This document shows positions 56,299-64,000 of a DNA stretch of 64,000 nucleotides, in pieces. The notes beneath the pieces are model-generated. The model had not been told where the DNA came from and made no database searches. It worked only from the letters and a program-made list of their open reading frames with translations. The stretch is taken from assembly GCF_026735165.1 (NCBI RefSeq), contig NZ_JAPQES010000002.1:62001-126000 (forward strand), given 5' to 3'. Source of the DNA: Clostridium ganghwense. Its GTDB lineage: Bacteria > Bacillota > Clostridia > Clostridiales > Clostridiaceae. Every line of letters starts with the position of its first letter. Positions within the stretch are counted from its first letter, which is position 1. Position numbers and translations under genes: made by a program.

Positions 56299-57314
56299 TA
56301 AACCAGTCCTTCTTCTTTAAGAAGTTTTCTTACCTCTTCTTTTGTTAAAGGCTCTATATCATGTGAGTTGTAACTTCCTACTTCTACTCTTTTTTCTTCT
56401 TTATAAAATTTTGAAATAATCTCAGCATATGTGGAAGGTATAACTGCATACATATTATTTAAATCAAAAGCAAGTTCAGACTCCTGCACAGTCATAAGTT
56501 CTTCAAATCTTCTCTCTCCTGCTCTAAGTCCAATATTCTGTATTTCAACTTCTTCTCTATTTATGTTTAATTTGCTGCAGGTTTCTTCTACTACTATCTC
56601 TGCAATGTGCTGAAGCTTAATTACAGGCATCTTTAATATAAAAATTTCTCCTCCTACAGCTTTTTGTGGAGATGTCATAATAAGTTTTACAGCCTGACTT
56701 AAAGTCATCATGAAACGGGTCATTTCAGGATCTGTTACTGTAATTTTTCCAGATTCTTGAATTTGTTTTTTGAATAGTGGAATTACAGATCCTCTAGAAC
56801 CCATTACATTTCCAAAACGTACTGCTACAAATTTGGTTCTGCAGTTACCTTTGTTAAAATTTGCAGCCTGTACCAACTTTTCAGCTAACAGCTTCGTAGC
56901 TCCATAGGAATTTGGAGGATTAATGGCCTTGTCTGAACTAGTAAAAATTACACTTTCTACATTATTATACATAGCTGCCTTTATTACATTTTCCATACCA
57001 ATTACATTTGTTTTAATAGCTTCATTAGGATTATATTCACACGCTGGCACATGCTTCATAGCTGCTAAATTGAATACTACATCCACATCTCTCATTGCAC
57101 GATCTACTCTATCATAATCCCTTACATCACCTATTAAATATCTAAACTCTGCAACATGTTCTAGTTCACGTTCCATAATAAACTGCTTATATTCATCCCT
57201 GCTAAATATTCTTACAACGTTGGGCTTCTGCTTTACAATTTCTTTTATAAGCCCTCTTCCTATAGTTCCTGTCCCACCTATTACAAGAATATTTTTATTA
57301 CTATAGTATCCCAT
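56298..57314 (-). CDS. pseB: PseB, UDP-GlcNAc 4,6-dehydratase (5-inverting)
   Basis: 338 residues. The NAD motif GGTGTIG is at 13-19; VFNLAAMKHVPACEYNPNEA and FTSSDKAINPPNSYGATK are PseB/FlaA1 signatures, where the usual SYK triad is SDK...Y...K. It catalyses the first step from UDP-GlcNAc to CMP-pseudaminic acid. GGAGG precedes the ATG. Confidence 0.9.
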   Translation of the reverse strand: MGYYSNKNILVIGGTGTIGRGLIKEIVKQKPNVVRIFSRDEYKQFIMERELEHVAEFRYLIGDVRDYDRVDRAMRDVDVVFNLAAMKHVPACEYNPNEAIKTNVIGMENVIKAAMYNNVESVIFTSSDKAINPPNSYGATKLLAEKLVQAANFNKGNCRTKFVAVRFGNVMGSRGSVIPLFKKQIQESGKITVTDPEMTRFMMTLSQAVKLIMTSPQKAVGGEIFILKMPVIKLQHIAEIVVEETCSKLNINREEVEIQNIGLRAGERRFEELMTVQESELAFDLNNMYAVIPSTYAEIISKFYKEEKRVEVGSYNSHDIEPLTKEEVRKLLKEEGLV

Positions 57315-57339
57315 CTTCTACCTCCATGTATATGATAGT

Positions 57340-58548
57340 TCACAATGGACAATTTTCCATTGAATAATAATCAACTACTTTCTTTACTGCTCTGATAACG
57401 TCTTCTACATCCTTATCAGTCATCTTGGGGAATAGAGGTAGTGTAAGCATTCTTTCGTAAAGTTTTTCAGCTTCCGGACACAAACCTCTCTTATATCCTA
57501 GTTTTTCATAATAAGGATGAAGATATACAGGCAAATAATGAACATTTACTCCTATATTTTCAACTTGAAGTGCTTCAAATATTTCTTTTCTTGTACATGT
57601 TAGTTTATCTAAATTAAGTTTTATAACATAAATATGCCACCCTGAATTTGAAAACTCATCTTCACGAGGTGTAATAATTTCTTCTATATCTTTAAAAGCT
57701 TCATTATATCTATTAACTATTTCTCTTCTATTTTTAACAAACTCATCAATCTTATTTATCTGACTTAAACCTAATGAACATTGAATATCTGTTATTCTGT
57801 AGTTATATCCTAAATGTAGCTGTTCATAATACCAAGGACCTTCATTATGAGTTAAAAGCTTACTATCTCTAGTTATACCGTGACTTCTGAACAAAAGCAT
57901 CTTTTTATATAACTCTTCATTATTAGTTACAATTACTCCACCTTCGCCTGTAGTAATAGGCTTCACAGGATGAAAACTAAACTCTGTCATATCTGCAATT
58001 GAACCAATTTTTTCACCTTTATATTCACTCCCTAGTGCATGAGCCGCATCTTCAATAATAGTTAGATTATATTTATCTGCTATCTTACAGATTAAATCCA
58101 TATCTACAGATTGACCAGCAAAATCTACAGGAATAATGGCTTTAGTTCTTACTGTAATAGCTCCTTCTATTTTTTCTACATCTATGTTATATGTATCAGG
58201 ATTTATATCCACAAATACAGGTTTGCCTCCACAGTATAAAATACAATTACTTGATGCAGCAAAAGTTATAGGCGGTACTATAACTTCATCTCCTTCTCCT
58301 ATTCCAGCAGCCAAGCAAGCTGTATGAAGGGCAGCTGTGCCATTTGAAACTGCTACTGCATATTTGGCTCCTACATAATTAGCAACTGTATCTTCAAATT
58401 CTTTTACCTTAGGTCCTGTAGTTAAATAGTCTCCCTTTAACACATCTACTACAGCTTTTATATCGTCATCATCTATATACTGTTTTCCGTAGGCTAAGTA
58501 GGTATCTCTAACTGGCTTTCCACCATTTATAGCTAGTTTTTCAATCAT
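57340..58548 (-). CDS. pseC: PseC, UDP-4-keto-sugar aminotransferase
   Basis: About 402 residues of the DegT/DnrJ/EryC1 PLP family. The PLP lysine is K196 in SFHPVKPITTGEGG; AVSNGTAALHTA and IEDAAHALGSEYKG are hallmarks. It transaminates the PseB product. I chose ATG at 58548 because AAAGGAG is 8 bases upstream; TTG two codons earlier is too close. The last codons (SMENCPL, stop) fall in a palindromic repeat. Confidence 0.9.
   Translation of the reverse strand: MIEKLAINGGKPVRDTYLAYGKQYIDDDDIKAVVDVLKGDYLTTGPKVKEFEDTVANYVGAKYAVAVSNGTAALHTACLAAGIGEGDEVIVPPITFAASSNCILYCGGKPVFVDINPDTYNIDVEKIEGAITVRTKAIIPVDFAGQSVDMDLICKIADKYNLTIIEDAAHALGSEYKGEKIGSIADMTEFSFHPVKPITTGEGGVIVTNNEELYKKMLLFRSHGITRDSKLLTHNEGPWYYEQLHLGYNYRITDIQCSLGLSQINKIDEFVKNRREIVNRYNEAFKDIEEIITPREDEFSNSGWHIYVIKLNLDKLTCTRKEIFEALQVENIGVNVHYLPVYLHPYYEKLGYKRGLCPEAEKLYERMLTLPLFPKMTDKDVEDVIRAVKKVVDYYSMENCPL
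57342..57361. repeat. Palindromic repeat at the 3' end of pseC
   Basis: CAATGGA, 6 bases, TCCATTG: a short inverted repeat of the CAATTGACAATT-like family. It encodes the last residues and stop of pseC. Confidence 0.5.
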
Positions 58549-58561
58549 TTTCAATGCTCCT

Positions 58562-59608
58562 TTATACCAGTTCTTTCAATCTATTTTCTGCCACCTTATA
58601 CCCTTTACATTTTTTATAAAACTCTACAGCTTCTTTTTTGTATCCTAAACATTCAAATATAACTCCAATATTATAATTAGGAAGATATGTGTTTACTCCT
58701 TCTATTCTTCCTTCTTTACCCTCCATACATTTTGAAAAGTATTCTACCGCAAAATCAAATTTAGCATTGTTCATACAAATTAGTCCCATCAAGAAATTAT
58801 AATCGGCTGAATTTTTATAATATTTTTCGTAATCTCCAAGTATAAGAGCTTCGCTAAATCTATTAGTATTTATTAAAGAATATCCGTAGCTTTCTACTAA
58901 ATCTTCCACATACTCATACATAAAATTAATAGGTAATTTTAATGCTTTAGTAAAATTACTACAAGCTTCTTCATATTCTTTATTCATATAGTAGGATTTA
59001 CCCAGTTGATAATATAAATATGGATCATCATTTTTATCTAATATAGCCTTTTTTAATAAGTTGATATTTCTTTCTATTTTTTTCGTTCTATTTAATACTT
59101 CTTGTGTATATCCTATATGCTCTGCCGATATACCAATATTTTCAATAGAATAATTCCTATCGTCTTGCAATACTATTTGCTCATGTATTATCCCTTCATA
59201 TCGAAAATAATTTTTATTAAATAATCTATTTACTCTCTCTATATATTTTTTTACACCTGTTACATCTTCAAAAGGGTTTATTCTTTTTATTCTACCTACA
59301 ACTTTATCATTGTGTTTAATAAAATTCAGTACATTTTCTTTATTAAAATCAGTAATTATTTCATCTGCGTCAATTACCAGTATCCAGTCATTATTAGCTT
59401 TTGATATAGAAAAATTTCTAGCTTTTGCAAAATCGTTACACCATTCAAAATCATATACATAATTAGTAAACTTATAGGCTATTTCTTTTGTACTATCATC
59501 TGATCCAGTATCAACTATAATTATTTCATCTACATACTTTTTAGCAGCATTAATACATTTTTCTAAATTTTCTTCTTCATTTTTAACTATCATACATAAA
59601 CTTATCAT
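58562..59608 (-). CDS. Family 2 glycosyltransferase with TPR tail
   Basis: 348 residues from ATG at 59608 (AAGGGTG upstream; GTG three codons earlier is badly spaced). GT2 fold at 1-~200 with SLCMIVKNEEENLEKCI, IIVDTGSDDSTKEIA and metal-binding D80-A-D82; TPR-like helices at ~200-330 (YYMNKEYEEACSNFTKAL). It resembles the N-terminal third of the 1119-residue protein at 48561. In the pseudaminic acid cluster it probably transfers a sugar to flagellin; no Maf-type transferase is present in the window. Confidence 0.85.
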   Translation of the reverse strand: MISLCMIVKNEEENLEKCINAAKKYVDEIIIVDTGSDDSTKEIAYKFTNYVYDFEWCNDFAKARNFSISKANNDWILVIDADEIITDFNKENVLNFIKHNDKVVGRIKRINPFEDVTGVKKYIERVNRLFNKNYFRYEGIIHEQIVLQDDRNYSIENIGISAEHIGYTQEVLNRTKKIERNINLLKKAILDKNDDPYLYYQLGKSYYMNKEYEEACSNFTKALKLPINFMYEYVEDLVESYGYSLINTNRFSEALILGDYEKYYKNSADYNFLMGLICMNNAKFDFAVEYFSKCMEGKEGRIEGVNTYLPNYNIGVIFECLGYKKEAVEFYKKCKGYKVAENRLKELV

Positions 59609-59619
59609 TAAATTCACCC

Positions 59620-60849
59620 TTAATTTTTTATTAGTACACTCATAAAAGCCATGTTTAACCTATTTTCTTCCTTTATCTGTTCCAAAATATTATTCAAAAA
59701 TTTTATTGAATGTTCAATATTTCTTGAATACAAATATAAGGTATTTATAACTTCATCATAATTTAATCCCTTATTGTAATTACCTATCCCTATTAAAAAT
59801 AATTTTATCAAGGCAAATTTAAGTACCAATATACAGTATTCTTCAAATATGTTTTTACCTCTTTTTATAGGAAAAGCTCTCGAAAAAACATCATTTACCA
59901 AATAATTTTCTAAAATGTACTCATTATTTTTTATAAAAGGTTCATATATTTCTTTAAAACCCTTTTTATAACTTTCTATAATAGCCTTATCATCTTTTTC
60001 ATTAAAAGAAATTCCTTCTAAAAACTTTGTATACAGTTTCTTATAATTTTCAATACTAACTTCTTCTTCTATGCCAATACTGCATATTGCATTAATAAAA
60101 TCTAACTGAATATTTTCTTTAAATTCTATTTTACTTAGCATCTCTTTTATATTTTCATTACAATATTTCTCTATTGATTGTTCTATTACAGAGGGAATAG
60201 TTTCTTCTTCTCCATTATCTACAGCATTTTGAACCTTATCTAAAATAAGCCCTAAAATAAGAAGTCTTTGCCAAACTTCAAAATTTCTATTTTGAAGTAT
60301 ATCTATACTTACTTCTCTTAAATTCCAAAAGTACTTAAATATTTCATTGTCCGAATTAGTATCTAATATTACATTAATCATACTTTTTGAAACATCAACA
60401 ACTTTTTCAAGTTGGTCAAATGTCATTTGTTCTTTATTAAGTAGTATTAATTCAGCCATAGGTGGACAAGATACACTTCCTGATATCTCTAAAACATTAT
60501 CTATTATATTTATACTTCTAGGATATTGATTACACGTCTTTGATAAATATTCTTCTCCAAACTCTTTGTGAATTTCACACAGCCCTTTCAAATCTAAAAA
60601 TGGACATTTATTGTTTTTATCTAATACAATTTTTGCATATAATTCACTATCATTACTGTCTTTATTTAATGTAATATTTTTATTTATTATTTTTTTTAAA
60701 TCTTTATTTTTTATTTTCCTATACTTTTTATAAATTTTTTTATCTACAGTTACATTCCACCCATGACAGCAGTTGTCAGGACATTCATTTCCTATACATT
60801 TAAAATTCTTCATATAATCGGGCTGTAAGACCAAAGTCTTTTTTTCCAT
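59620..60849 (-). CDS. fliB: FliB, flagellin lysine N-methylase
   Basis: 409 residues. The cysteine cluster typical of FliB is complete: KCIGNECPDNCCHGW (C18, C23, C27, C28), then CPFLDLKGLC (C82, C91), TCNQYPR (C106) and SVSCPP (C128), probably binding an Fe-S cluster or metal. FliB methylates surface lysines of flagellin in Salmonella and clostridial homologues are widespread. It lies between the pseI and glycosyltransferase genes, consistent with filament modification. Confidence 0.88.
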   Translation of the reverse strand: MEKKTLVLQPDYMKNFKCIGNECPDNCCHGWNVTVDKKIYKKYRKIKNKDLKKIINKNITLNKDSNDSELYAKIVLDKNNKCPFLDLKGLCEIHKEFGEEYLSKTCNQYPRSINIIDNVLEISGSVSCPPMAELILLNKEQMTFDQLEKVVDVSKSMINVILDTNSDNEIFKYFWNLREVSIDILQNRNFEVWQRLLILGLILDKVQNAVDNGEEETIPSVIEQSIEKYCNENIKEMLSKIEFKENIQLDFINAICSIGIEEEVSIENYKKLYTKFLEGISFNEKDDKAIIESYKKGFKEIYEPFIKNNEYILENYLVNDVFSRAFPIKRGKNIFEEYCILVLKFALIKLFLIGIGNYNKGLNYDEVINTLYLYSRNIEHSIKFLNNILEQIKEENRLNMAFMSVLIKN

Positions 60850-60878
60850 AGCTTCTCCACCCTACTTTCTCCTTTAAA

Positions 60879-61931
60879 TTAATCTATCAATTCCCACTGT
60901 AATGGGGTACCTTTTTCTATGTTATACTTAGCTTTTTTTCCAAATATATTTTTTATATGTTGGGGATGCATTCCAAAACCTGGTCTTATTGATTTTACAT
61001 TTCTTTCTGTAAAAATCTCTCCTTGTTTTATGTCTTCTACTATAAACAATGAACGAGAGAATTCTCTACCCTTCTTCATTTTTTCAGTTAAATTATAAGA
61101 AACCTGTCCTAATGCTTTTTCAGCTTCTCTAATAGCTTTAACCATTTCCTTTAATTCATTGGGTTCCAGTGAAAAAACTGCATCTGGACCACCGTCCGCT
61201 CTACTTAAAGTAAAATGTTTTTCTACTATTTTTGCTCCAAGAGCTACTGACGCAACTGGAACAGTTAAACCTAAAGTATGATCTGATATTCCTGATATAA
61301 CATCAAAAGTTTCTGTCAAATTAGGAATAGTTCTTAGGTTTATATCTTCAAAAGGAGCTGGATAAGCACTTGTACATTTTAAAAGTGCTATCTGATTATT
61401 ATTAACTCTGCGGCAGGCATTAACTGCTTCTTCGATATCCCTTAAACTTGCTATACCTGTAGACATTATTACTGGTTTACCTTTTGATGCTATGTATTCT
61501 ATTAATGGTATATCTGTAATTTCAAAAGAAGCCACCTTATAAGCTGGTATATCAATTTTTTCTAAAAACTCTACTGAACTTTTATCGAAAGGAGAAGAAA
61601 AACAAATAAGCCCTTCCTCCTCTGCAATTTTCTTTAGTTTAGGCTGCCATTCCCAAGGGGTATAGGCTTCTTTATATAAGTTATAAAGAGTTCTTCCATC
61701 CCACAAAGTACCTTGTTTAATTTGAAAATACTCATTATCACAATCTATTGTTATTGTATCTGGAGTATATGTCTGTAATTTAACGGCATCTACACCTGCA
61801 TTTTTAGCTTCTTTTATAAGCTTTACAGCACTATCAAAATCACCATTATGATTTGCTGAAATTTCAGCTATAATAAATACCGAATCCTCTTTACCAATAA
61901 CTTTATTTCCAATCTTAATTGAATTTGCCAA
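60879..61931 (-). CDS. pseI: PseI, pseudaminic acid synthase
   Basis: 350 residues of the NeuB family. A TIM barrel (IIAEISANHNGDFDSAVKLI, VDAVKLQTYTPDT, ISDHTLGL, GAKIVEKHFTL) is followed by a C-terminal antifreeze-like SAF domain (about 290-350). It condenses the PseG product with phosphoenolpyruvate. The TLWDGRTLYNLYKEAYTPWEW region is closer to PseI than NeuB. The start is TTG with GAGGGGATG upstream. Confidence 0.9.
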   Translation of the reverse strand: MANSIKIGNKVIGKEDSVFIIAEISANHNGDFDSAVKLIKEAKNAGVDAVKLQTYTPDTITIDCDNEYFQIKQGTLWDGRTLYNLYKEAYTPWEWQPKLKKIAEEEGLICFSSPFDKSSVEFLEKIDIPAYKVASFEITDIPLIEYIASKGKPVIMSTGIASLRDIEEAVNACRRVNNNQIALLKCTSAYPAPFEDINLRTIPNLTETFDVISGISDHTLGLTVPVASVALGAKIVEKHFTLSRADGGPDAVFSLEPNELKEMVKAIREAEKALGQVSYNLTEKMKKGREFSRSLFIVEDIKQGEIFTERNVKSIRPGFGMHPQHIKNIFGKKAKYNIEKGTPLQWELID

Positions 61932-61943
61932 GAAATCATCCCC

Positions 61944-62396
61944 TCATGCTATTTCTTTATAATACTCTATATAATCACCCTTTAATATTTCTGTATATCT
62001 CAGCTTTTTAAAAATCTTTCTTGAAAAAATATTATCAAATTTTACATTAGCAATTAATTTTTTAATATAAAGCAGATTTTTTTTCACTTCCGTTTCTAGC
62101 ATTTCTAACATTTTTGATGCATAACCTTTTCCTCTAAAATCACTGCTAATACTGTAACCAATAATTGCAGTTGTATCTTCTATATCAATTCTCACCTGGC
62201 CTACAGGTATTTTTTCATCATACAATATAAACATATAACAAGTAGTACTCTTCAATTTCTTGTTAAACCATTTTATATGTTCTTCATAAGATATCTCCTT
62301 ATTATTAAAAGAGTTTTTTCTTACTTGTTCATCATTTGCCCAATGAAATAATAACTGACAATCCTCTTCACATACTTTTTTTAGATAAATACTCAA
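61944..62396 (-). CDS. pseH: PseH-like GNAT N-acetyltransferase
   Basis: 150 residues, GNAT fold. The acetyl-CoA motif GYSISSDFRGKGYASKMLEM and the FHWANDEQVRKNSFN-like N-terminus match PseH, which acetylates the PseC product. Start is TTG with GGAGAG 8 bases upstream; the ribosome site lies in the last codons of pseF. It completes the Pse pathway. Confidence 0.8.
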   Translation of the reverse strand: MSIYLKKVCEEDCQLLFHWANDEQVRKNSFNNKEISYEEHIKWFNKKLKSTTCYMFILYDEKIPVGQVRIDIEDTTAIIGYSISSDFRGKGYASKMLEMLETEVKKNLLYIKKLIANVKFDNIFSRKIFKKLRYTEILKGDYIEYYKEIA

Positions 62397-62398
62397 TT

Positions 62399-63145
62399 TT
62401 ATCTCTCCATATATATTTTTTTCTGTTCAATTTCTTTATTTATATCTTTAATTTCAGGATATTTTTCTAAAACTTTAAGTATTTCTCTAATACCAAAGTT
62501 ATTACCGTTTTCATAGTACAGATGATTATAAATGCTATCTATTAATTTAAAATCTTCAATAGTGTCTAATGTCCATCTTAAATTTGAATAATCTACATCA
62601 TTTTTATATTGATATACTCTAAAAATATCAGCATTATCCCAAATATATGGTGTTACATGTTCTCTATCACTTTGACTTACTGCTTCTATAAATGCTTTTT
62701 CTAAACCCTTAAAGCTAAACACTTCTGTATCTAATCCTCTTGGATATGTTCTTTCAATAGTATTACTCACATAATCGTATTTATCCATGTTATCTAAGTA
62801 AAATTGAATTACCCCCTCACTAATTTCACTATCTATCAAAGGACAATCACTAGTAACTCTAATAACTACCTCCGCATTATTTTGTTTTGCAGCATAATAA
62901 TATCTTGATAACACATCATCTTCTGAACCTGTAAAATAATTTACTCCTAAACGCTCAGCTTCATATACAATAGCCTTGTCCTTTTCTAATTCAGTAGTAG
63001 CAATAACTATTTTATCTATATTACTTATTCTTTTTAGTCTATCTATATCATGTTCTAATACAGTTTTTCCACATATTTTTTTTAAAACTTTCCCCGGAAG
63101 TCTTGTTGACCCTACTCTAGCTTGAACTATACAAACTACCTTCAT
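62399..63145 (-). CDS. pseF: PseF-type CMP-pseudaminic acid cytidylyltransferase
   Basis: 248 residues from ATG at 63145 (a GTG three codons upstream is badly spaced). The nucleotidyltransferase signature QARVGSTRLPGK is near the N-terminus, with RVTSDCPLID in the middle; this SpsF-like form replaces the classic PseF in many Gram-positives. It activates pseudaminic acid with CTP. First gene of the modification operon after the two unknown genes. Confidence 0.82.
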   Translation of the reverse strand: MKVVCIVQARVGSTRLPGKVLKKICGKTVLEHDIDRLKRISNIDKIVIATTELEKDKAIVYEAERLGVNYFTGSEDDVLSRYYYAAKQNNAEVVIRVTSDCPLIDSEISEGVIQFYLDNMDKYDYVSNTIERTYPRGLDTEVFSFKGLEKAFIEAVSQSDREHVTPYIWDNADIFRVYQYKNDVDYSNLRWTLDTIEDFKLIDSIYNHLYYENGNNFGIREILKVLEKYPEIKDINKEIEQKKIYMER

Positions 63146-63210
63146 TTTTCTCACTTCCTTCTGTAGTTTTTAATGCAATCTTCAACCTACTTATATCTTT
63201 TAAATTATTA

Positions 63211-63567
63211 TTAATCTATCTTTAAATTTTCAGTTATTTTTGTTCTCCATTCATCTAATATTGGTACTATCTCATATTCCAATAAGTCACTTAGTAATAT
63301 GTAATCTTTACTTTCAAAGCACCCATTAATTTCAATCAAATGTTCATTTATAGCTGAAGTATCAATTATATTTTTTTGAATATCTTTGGTTAAAGTTATA
63401 GCATCTATAACCCCTATTAATCCTTCAATAATATCTGTTGTATATTCAAATACTAAACCTTCTTTTCCACTTTGTAATAATTCCACAGAATATTTGATTT
63501 TCTCTATTAACTTTTCTAAATATTCTTCTGCTGTTTTCAATAATTCTTCTTTTTTAATTGTCTCCAT
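63211..63567 (-). CDS. Unknown acidic helical protein
   Basis: 118 residues, acidic, probably helical, no membrane segment or cysteine pair. AGGAGGAATAAAA before the ATG is an excellent ribosome site. I recognise no family. It lies between the partial gene at the right edge and pseF, so it is probably in the flagellin modification transcript. Confidence 0.65.
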   Translation of the reverse strand: METIKKEELLKTAEEYLEKLIEKIKYSVELLQSGKEGLVFEYTTDIIEGLIGVIDAITLTKDIQKNIIDTSAINEHLIEINGCFESKDYILLSDLLEYEIVPILDEWRTKITENLKID

Positions 63568-63586
63568 TTTTATTCCTCCTGTTTCA

Positions 63587-64000
63587 TCAAGATATATAAG
63601 GTATATCTTCTTTTTCTAAAGCTAATTTTACTATTTGCAAGCATTCATCTATATATTCATATTGATATGTTAATCCATCTAATAGTACTTTGTTTTTTTC
63701 ATTGATATTATTTAGTTTTTCCAATTTATTGTTAACAGCACTAGTAATGGCATCTATATAGCATCTGCCAGTAGGATATATAAAAATTTCAAACAACTCA
63801 AATTCTTCAATTTTTTCGCTTATAGATAACAATTTTACTAACTTTACTTGGAAATCATCACTTTTATATTCATCTAAAAGTTTATATATCTGTTTTAGTC
63901 TTTTTTTTGATAACTCAATACATTTATCTGTTTCCTCTTTATATTTACTTAATAAGTCATTATATCTATCTACATCAATACATGACTTTTCTTTTGCAAG
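63587..64000 (-). CDS. Unknown coiled protein (partial, 5' end outside window)
   Basis: 137 codons, open to the right window edge. The helical region (KEETDKCIELSKKRLKQIYK, then LLSISEKIEEF) continues to IYPTGRCYIDAI and a coiled tail. A TTG at 63832 could be read as a start but has no ribosome site, and the frame upstream stays open and similar in composition, so the true start lies outside. Family not recognised. Confidence 0.6.
   Translation of the reverse strand, partial: LAKEKSCIDVDRYNDLLSKYKEETDKCIELSKKRLKQIYKLLDEYKSDDFQVKLVKLLSISEKIEEFELFEIFIYPTGRCYIDAITSAVNNKLEKLNNINEKNKVLLDGLTYQYEYIDECLQIVKLALEKEDIPYIS

Overview
The window looks like the chromosome of a motile, spore-forming, very AT-rich Clostridium. 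Reasons: low G+C coding sequence, AGGAGG-type ribosome sites with many GTG/TTG starts, SpoVD beside murE, a natural FliR-FlhB fusion, and a flagellin carrying a zinc-protease domain. The last feature (flagellinolysin, first described in C. haemolyticum) suggests the C. novyi / C. haemolyticum / C. botulinum group III neighbourhood; that placement is inference. I saw no insertion sequence, CRISPR array, rRNA or tRNA.

Layout. (1) 1-6041, minus strand: a division and cell-wall cluster rsmH - ftsL-like - spoVD - murE - murF (murF cut by the left edge). (2) 6499-15854: housekeeping genes on both strands: ychF, a Lon-like protease with a degenerate Walker A, a small unknown gene, a P-type Ca2+ ATPase, a CBS-containing Mn-dependent pyrophosphatase and an unknown membrane protein. 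(3) 16088-40387, all minus strand: a 24-kb flagellar operon in the order flgB-flgC-fliE-fliF-fliG-fliH-fliI-fliJ-fliK-flgD-(TIGR02530)-flgE-flbD-motA-motB-fliL-fliO-fliP-fliQ-fliR/flhB-flhA-flhF-flhG-PilZ-sigD-swrB-like-small ORF-flgF-flgG. It builds rod, hook, MS ring, export gate, ATPase and stator. It lacks fliM/fliN/fliY and every che gene. (4) 41333-53382: filament region with a divergent short flagellin, an unknown gene, a fliT-like chaperone, a very large fliD, flagellinolysin, a GT2-TPR-methyltransferase fusion and a conventional flagellin. (5) 53605-53778: csrA, only 57 codons and easily missed. (6) 54278-63145: flagellin-modification genes, with all six CMP-pseudaminic acid steps (PseB, C, H, G, I, F), a flagellin lysine methylase (FliB), a GT2-TPR glycosyltransferase and a sugar epimerase. 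(7) 63211-64000: two unknown coiled proteins, one open at the right edge.

How the parts work together. The large operon makes the basal body and hook, and its sigma factor (SigD/FliA) should switch on the late filament genes; a clear sigma-28 promoter precedes the short flagellin. Both large flagellin mRNAs have near-identical leaders with a GGA-loop hairpin above the Shine-Dalgarno, the layout that CsrA uses to repress hag in Bacillus subtilis, and csrA sits next door. Flagellin is then likely glycosylated with pseudaminic acid and N-methylated. One of the two flagellins would put a metallopeptidase along the filament surface.

The least explained signals are RNA-level: repeated two-hairpin elements directly after the flagellin stop codons, and long-stem terminators whose tips present GGA loops, the best CsrA-like match being in csrA's own terminator. 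Together they suggest a flagellum-linked CsrA circuit that may include RNA sponges. This is inference from sequence only.
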